A stretch of DNA of 64,000 nt from Liolophura sinensis (taxonomy: Eukaryota > Mollusca > Polyplacophora > Chitonida > Chitonidae). The notes beneath the pieces are model-generated. The model searched no databases. It saw only the letters and a program-made list of their open reading frames with translations, and had not been told where the DNA came from. The stretch is taken from positions 6,085,501 to 6,149,500 of the forward strand of contig NC_088303.1 of the NCBI RefSeq assembly GCF_032854445.1, in the 5' to 3' direction. Position 1 is the stretch's first letter. Every line of letters starts with the position of its first letter. This document shows positions 58,150-64,000 of this stretch, in pieces. A program made the position numbers and the translations under genes.

Positions 58150-60250
58150 TTATGAAGTTTTCATGGTTCTACATGATGTCTCTCTGGCTGTTTTTCCTCA
58201 TTCTGTTGTTTTAGGGGCGGTTCTTCCGTCTAGCACGAGATGTTGAAAGCGCATGCTAAAACAACTTCAATAAAGACGATTTTGTTTACTGTAGCGGAAT
58301 CAATAATATCACAGATTATAAAACCAATGTATGAAGATATCAAATGGCAGAGTTGCGTGAATGGGGTACAGGTGTCGGCCCAAACGTTTGACCTATTCTT
58401 CTACGGCGCAAACAGCCGGAGAACTATTTCCTCAGAACGTGCCGTGGGCAGTGATTTAGAACGGCCCAAAAAATGCAACGTAAATTTTCATCCGTGCTGT
58501 TCAAGGCAGGCATGTACTCGCTCGAAAAATATTCCACTCCCAAATTTCATCTGCTGACAAATATCCTTTGCTACCATAACAGTGATTTCCTCAAGGTACC
58601 ATTATGTCAGGTAGGAATTGTTTGAAAGCACGCACTTTTCCATTTCTCTATCTTTTGATCGTGCATCAGAATTTGAACTCTCCAGACTTTCATTCACGTT
58701 CAGGGCTTATTTGCATTCCCCAATTTAGATGAACCCGCGTGAGGCCAATCGTTCACATTATTCGACTTAAAACGGGTGTTCTCAAATAACAACTTAGCCA
58801 GCAGACGGACGCGGGATCCGTAGATTGTTGGTCAAACCTTGAATCGTGTGTAAGCATTCACTGACTGAACTGGCGCCGTCGTACTGGAGAAGGAATGAGC
58901 AAATTCTTCGTGGGGCCAGACGAAGGGGTCGAGAATGAGATCTATTGATTTGAACAGTTCATGGATGTTGATAAAACACTGAATTTACACTTTTGACAAT
59001 AATTTTGCTCGGCTCTATTGAAGAACAACGTGACAACGCATCTTCCTCCTTGAGATTTTTGCGGAGGATTTATTTTCATTACAAGAGCTCTCTCTTAAAG
59101 TGAACGTGTGATCGGAGAGGTGTTAATGTCATCTGCTTGGCGCACCAGGAAATAGATAATCCATAAATGTGATGAGTATCCGGTCATGTGACAGGCACTC
59201 AGCGTTTACGAGCTGTTGGCAAACATAAACCATGCGTTGTCCTGGAGACATGTTTCCAAGGAAACACAGAATTCTCAAAGCCTTAACACTACAAATTTGA
59301 TTCCTACGTTTTCATATTTTGGTCGTCTTGGATTTTAAACTTGTTTGTCTGGAAAGAAGTATTTGTGTTTCGTATGTAAGAATATGAAACATTTTGACAC
59401 ATATAGCCCATGATCATGTACTTTTGCAGAAAAGGGTGTGCTGCTTTGTTATCCTGGCTTATTTTTACGGAGAAACAACTGAAACAACTTTGGCCCTTAA
59501 TACAACGTAACAATGTAACACTCATCCATACGTCGTTTTGTTCACGTAAGTTTGGTACACAGTCAGAGTCAGTGTGTTAAGAAAGTAAAAATCCTTTAAA
59601 CCTCTGATTCTTTACTGCTTTCACTTTAGCGTTGTGATTATTGGTTTTGGTGTTACACATATGTAATTCATACAACTACCACATAACCCTTAATATTACA
59701 GTGTCGTAACAAATTGTGGGGTTTATAGTACATTTTGCAGGTAGTTTGGACTTCATTACAATTTTCACCGGAAAAACGGCTATATTCTGACTGGAAAGTC
59801 ACATATACATACTTACATTTTAGTTACATAAGCTAGGTGCCGTCAACGTACAATACTGCCTGTGTACGGTATAGATACAGGCATCAAGGAAAGACACACT
59901 AACATAAAACACGTACAATGCCCGTAATTCGGCTGTAAATTTTCAGCAGATACTTGCAGTTTGTGCAGTATGATTTTTAGATCTAACCAATTGTCTTTGT
60001 TTGTAAACTATCTCTACCATTAAGAATCCTTTTAACGCAGCAAAACATTGCGTAAATATACTGATATTTTATACAGTGTATCGCAATACTACTAATGTCA
60101 CTTCTCGGAAGCTAATTCTGTGCATATCCACTCCAGGTCGCAACAAGGCAGCTATGCCTCGATATGGTCTCACTGGAATACGTTATTCAGTAAATAGATA
60201 TCATATCAGAACATTAATTGAGTTCACCATATTCCCAGTCATACTCATAA
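58150..60250. other. spacer, no feature seen
   Basis: Unique-looking sequence without recognised repeats or well-bounded exons. Confidence 0.4.
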
Positions 60251-60252
60251 GA

Positions 60253-60498
60253 ATGGAGGATAAACAAAGTATTCTTCGAAGAATGTTCTGTTTGTCTCTT
60301 TTAATGTTTACACTTCTAGCAATGTTTAACACAGCTAATAGACTAGCCAGTATAAGTAAATTTGCTTACATGATGTCACCGCTGAGTGGCCAGGAATTAG
60401 TATTTCAGTCGTGCAATGCAGTGTACTTTCAGGACTGCATGAAGCCGAAGGAATATGGATCAAACCTGACAGATAATAACCCCGTATGGACTCTATAG
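60253..60498 (+). CDS. weak candidate: short type II membrane-anchored frame
   Basis: A plus-strand frame starting MEDKQSILRRMFCLSLLMFT has a short basic N-terminus and a hydrophobic helix of about 18 residues, followed by a lumenal-type stretch with three cysteines and one NLT sequon, ending at TAG about 80 codons on. That layout recalls N-termini of Golgi type II enzymes, but the frame stops before any catalytic domain and no good donor is seen inside it. An in-frame ATG also exists at 60076. It may be chance. Confidence 0.2.
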   Translation: MEDKQSILRRMFCLSLLMFTLLAMFNTANRLASISKFAYMMSPLSGQELVFQSCNAVYFQDCMKPKEYGSNLTDNNPVWTL

Positions 60499-60502
60499 AA
60501 GC

Positions 60503-60665
60503 GAGAATAGGGCTGTGCATGTTCAGCAGGGCTGGCATGTAGAATAAGGCTGTACGTGTAGAATAGGGCTGTGCGTGGAGAATAGGGCTGTGCGTGCAGA
60601 ATAGGGCTGTGCGTGCAGAATAGGGCTGTGCATGTAGAATAGAGCTGTGCATGTAGAATAAGGTT
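60503..60665. repeat. 19 bp minisatellite, about eight units
   Basis: AGAATAGGGCTGTGCGTGC units start at 60541, 60560, 60579, 60598 and onward, 19 bp apart. As in the 25 bp array, the minus-strand unit lacks stops in all frames, so two overlapping minus-strand frames (60335-60700 and 60429-60755) run through it as a 19-residue peptide cycle. Annotated as noncoding. Confidence 0.93.
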
Positions 60666-61352
60666 GATGGGTTTATCGACACCGACTGATTTCTGTCCAA
60701 GAGCCAGCCTAATTGACATTGTGCGATCGTAACGTTGCATTTTGCTCAAAATCACAGGCCCAATCTTGCAAGCAATTCTCTACAAGGTCATTCTTCATTA
60801 ACATTAAAAGATGCAGGGCATTTTTATCATTATGTGTGGGTTAAATGATGATTTTAGTGTACGCTATCTACTATTCATTCATGTTTTGGCTTGCCCAAAT
60901 TATTTTTTTTCCAACACGCATCTTCCATGTCACAAGGGTTGAGGTAAATATCTTTGACGCTCTTTCTCACGGTTAAATCAAATTCTGCTGTATACCCAGT
61001 ATTGTAGCACTAGTAAGCGCACGATACAGAAGAAATCTTCTGTGCACACCCTATAAAGTTTTCATTCTTTAAGAAATTACGTGACATTGACGAGGAATGT
61101 TTTAGTAGCTGGCAATGTGATTACTGCTGTCTTAGACCTTTCTGGGTGTGCGTCAGAAACATATTTCTTTCCTTTTATATTCGTTTGCTGGTTTGCGGAC
61201 CACACGAATTCCTAAGCCAAATCGGTCATGCAGGGTGGGCAGACAAATAATGTATGCCACTGCATTCAGAGATAGAATTTGTTGTAGTCCGTCTGCACTC
61301 CAGCTTTGTTCTTGATAAGTGCTCGAATGAATTTGTAACAACAGTATCAATT

Positions 61353-61609
61353 AATAATTAGGAGGCCACCGTAGCTCAGTTGGTTAGCGCGCTAGCATAG
61401 CGTAATGGCCCAGGAGCCTCTCACCAATGCGGCCGCTGTGAGTTCAAGCCCAGCTCATGCTGACTTCCTCTCCGACCGGATGGTCGTGGGCTTCCCCCGG
61501 ACTCTGCCCGGTTTCCTCCCACCACAATGCTGGCCGCCATCGTATAAGTGAAATATTCTTGAGTACGGCGTAAAACACCAATCAAATAAATAAATGAATG
61601 AATAATTAG
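61353..61609 (+). mobile_element. SINE family 1 with target-site duplication
   Basis: The body is 61362-61600 with A box (TAGCTCAGTTGG), B box (GAGTTCAAGCCC), the CCCACCACAATGCTGGCCGCC block, GTGAAATATTCTTGAGTACGGCG and AATCAAATAAATAAATGAATG tail. About 27 bases around the GTACGTGGGAAGG segment are deleted. AATAATTAG flanks it at 61353-61361 and 61601-61609, a 9 bp target-site duplication. Confidence 0.93.
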
Positions 61610-62153
61610 AAAGCAAACCTGCCTTGCACTGATGTTCTTAGAACCCAGGGGTATGCACGTCCTTTACTGTATTCGCCCAGTGTGTGATGCAGTGGACCAT
61701 TTTAGTCCTTTCTTTAGCGGGGAAAAGTTGCATTAATTTGGCCTGATCAAATACGACTGAGGAATATGGACATATTTTTCCTCTATGTATTCTCTGTGAG
61801 GTTTTCACGGAAAAGCAGGAAACTGCCACAGCGGGGCTATTGATATCCTACAATGTATTGTCATGGCATAGATTACTCCACTATATGAGCTGCTGTGCTT
61901 CTAGGGTTTTTGTAAAAGATGAGGTTACGTCACAGGGCATTGGTATGAAACATTTCTATGTTCGTTCATCGAATGAACATTAAAATTTAACATGTGAGGA
62001 TAACTGCTTGGTACGCCGGTGTAGTGCTGCAGTGCCGCATCAAGGCCGCCCACTGATTCATTAAGGAAAGTCGTACATCAAGCAATGTACCAGCCATAGT
62101 CGACCAATCAATATCAACGGCTTTGACATCAGCAAGCGTGTCAGGCGTTAACT

Positions 62154-62438
62154 TCAGGCGGCCCCGCTTCGCGACCCAGAGACAGCACTCTTGCCATCCT
62201 TGTCAGTGGACAAAAAAGTCTCACTGGTTGCGCTGTAGAAAAAAGGTGTACTGAGGTAAGGTGTGCTACTATAGGTGTGATACGTTCCTAACAAGATTGG
62301 GAAGAGAGAAGAGCCTGTCTGCTCACGGTGACTGGATGCAACAGTTCGGTTCACGCTTCCTTTACCGTGGACGTAAGGCTCAGAGTATTCACCTCGTTCA
62401 TTGATTTTAAGGTGCTCTTCCGAGGCAGTCATCCGACA
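62154..62438 (-). CDS. candidate terminal exon, cytoplasmic-type tail
   Basis: After a modest acceptor (AGTTGTTTATCAG) the minus strand has 94 open codons ending at TGA. The peptide starts CRMTASEEHLKINERGEYSE, is acidic then Ser/Thr/Tyr-rich (TYHTYSSTPYLSTPF), and lacks cysteines after the first residue. This is typical of the intracellular end of a single-pass receptor or adhesion protein; the rest would lie beyond 62438 and probably beyond the window edge. Neither family nor partner exon is recognised. The frame and composition are seen; the tail role is inferred. Confidence 0.4.
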   Translation of the reverse strand, partial: CRMTASEEHLKINERGEYSEPYVHGKGSVNRTVASSHREQTGSSLFPILLGTYHTYSSTPYLSTPFFYSATSETFLSTDKDGKSAVSGSRSGAA

Positions 62439-62444
62439 CTGATA

Positions 62445-63550
62445 AACAACTTGCAGATACTCGAAACTTTTTTTGGTATAAGGATTTTATAAAAGGATGT
62501 CTACGGCGGTTTAACAAAAAAGTACATTTGAGATCAAACGGCCTGGACACGCCTTCCGCGAATTACGGTTAAGTGGTGCTTCTCCCGGCTATAGGCTGTC
62601 GTATGCCTACACTAACACAGGGATTTGCGCGATGCAGGCATGGGTAGCATGTAGCCGAAGGAATGCGCTATAGGTAAGTTAAAAGATTTTTATATCAAGT
62701 GTTTAGAGCACCATAAAAACTAGCCTGTAGGTTTGTAGAAATACTTCGGCTTCCATTGATATCACCTTCCTAAATTTGTCAACCACAACCCCCATTGCGT
62801 GTCCTCCATCCACTAACCCCGCCATAACGTGAATTTAGCAGTGTTTTGCAGATATGCGATACATGTAATACCAACTTGGTTAGTAGATCGCACCTTTATA
62901 TAGGGTATGGTATGTATCGGGTATCTTCTGAGCTTGGTTCGTCCTTAGATACCAATTATCCACAGCCTGACTGTACCAAGGGTTCACCCCACGGTTATAC
63001 TATAATCAGCGAGACTCTGGTGTTCGTTGTGAGCTTTCAGACGCACCTTGCATGATGACTCTCCGCAGATGTTCTCTACAGGATTCATAAATTGGGTACA
63101 CACCATAGTTGTTATTGTATAGTGGTACGCTGCATGAAGGTACCACTGTGTACATCATTGTTCCACCTTGTCACAGGCGGGGATATGACGAGTTGTGGGA
63201 CTGAACAACGGTGCAGTTAAACGAACGACGATGGTGTGCACGTATATCGTTTCGCCCTCATTGTGAGTGAGTAGGTGTAGAGTTTGACTAAGGACTCCGT
63301 AGTGCCGGCGTATCTTGGATCCTGACTTTATTCTACCGATTCCTCTGAAAACACTTTATAGAGCAGTAGCAACTTGAAGTAAACCCCCTTTCTTAGTCAG
63401 ATACCCGATAGTTCTCCTCAACCGATAACAATATGTCTGTGTCGGATTGGCCAGGCGTCGACGGAAATAACGCTTTACTCAAACGAAGGATCACCCATCC
63501 CCGTCCTCACCCAAATAAAGTTTAATGTATAAGGCCGGTAGCATATTAAT
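62445..63550. other. spacer, no feature seen
   Basis: No exon or repeat was recognised. Confidence 0.35.
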
Positions 63551-63555
63551 AGCAA

Positions 63556-63578
63556 CTTATATTTATTTAGTTATTTGT

Positions 63579-63609
<31 letters not shown>

Positions 63610-63735
63610 GTGTTTTAAGCTGTACTTGCACGACGGCGGCCAGCATTATGGTGGGAATAAACCAGGCAGACCCCGAGGGGAAACCAACGATCATCTGCAG
63701 CTTGCTGTAAGACTTTCCATTTAAGACCGGATAGA
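63556..63735 (-). mobile_element. SINE family 1 fragment with long (AAAT)n tail
   Basis: A (TTTA)n run at 63560-63608 on the plus strand is the tail; then GTGTTTTAAGCTGTACTTGC, ACGACGGCGGCCAGCATTATGGTGGGAATAAACCAGGCAGACC, and CATCTGCAGCTTGCTGTAAGAC, the reverse complement of the family body. The tRNA head is missing, so it is 5'-truncated. Confidence 0.88.
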
Positions 63736-64000
63736 AACTTTTATGTCAAAGATGTAAAGTTAGGTGGCAGGTCGAGACGCCGTAAAATTGTGTTTTATGC
63801 CTAGGGTAGGCTGCATGGCATGAACACGTTGCAATTCAAGGGCAGTTTTTATGTTGGCTGGGTGCAAAACCGGCTTGCATATTAAGTTAACATTTCATGC
63901 CAAGCACATTCGATCAGTACATGGTAGGTCTGAAGTTAAGGGGAAGTTACATGACGGGAGGATGATTTATGTAAAGCACAGGTGACACACTGTTCAGTAA

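Noticed and set aside
1-64000. Bacterial-style features (operons, Shine-Dalgarno sites, CRISPR, attachment sites)
   Set aside because: Composition, intron-like structure and retroelements show animal nuclear DNA; none of these features is present.

Overview
The window looks like about 64 kb of sparsely genic animal DNA, most likely from a mollusc or another lophotrochozoan. The reasons are: repeated copies of a tRNA-headed SINE whose body and AAATAAAT-type tail I associate with molluscan genomes; an AT-leaning composition (by eye, no count made); abundant minisatellites and long (TA)n runs; GT-AG exon-like islands separated by kilobases; and no operon-like gene packing. The species cannot be fixed from the sequence. 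No rRNA gene, intact tRNA gene, CRISPR array or bacterial insertion sequence was seen.

Host-gene signal is thin and lies almost entirely on the minus strand. I see exon-like islands at 6435-6570 (start codon and signal peptide), 13774-13952 and 14657-14725 (well-bounded internal exons in compatible phase), 16378-16562 (a C-terminal tail), 17298-17394, 29353-29681 (beta-rich ectodomain-like, with one homopolymer frame break), 31784-31975 (single transmembrane segment), 49148-49368 and 62154-62438 (tail-like terminal exons). Some neighbours match in phase (29353-29681 to 17298-17394, and 14657-14725 to 13774-13952). They suggest fragments of several minus-strand genes for membrane or secreted proteins with long introns, but no gene can be assembled here and no product is named.

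Most of the recognisable content is repeats. A 5'-truncated, multiply broken non-LTR retrotransposon (endonuclease remnant plus reverse transcriptase) fills about 25.96-28.66 kb on the minus strand. One SINE family has about 12 copies or fragments; three of them (1.1, 21.3 and 61.4 kb) keep perfect 9-13 bp target-site duplications. Two other SINE-like families, a tRNA-Ser/Leu-like relic (38.9 kb), a hairpin MITE-like element (4.39-4.74 kb) and an unnamed dispersed family with an ~85 bp core (five copies on both strands) complete the interspersed set.

More than a dozen tandem arrays have unit sizes of 18, 19, 25, 29-31, 33-39, 36/72, 50-51, 62, 76 and 81-93 bp. The most unusual are the 25 bp array at 55.4-56.0 kb, open in all three minus-strand frames, and the compound block at 33.5-35.3 kb, where two unrelated 76 bp arrays alternate with two copies of a 424 bp sequence that starts with a hairpin. 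The remaining long spans appear to be introns or intergenic DNA; a few hold clusters of transcription-factor-like motifs and are listed as low-confidence regulatory candidates.
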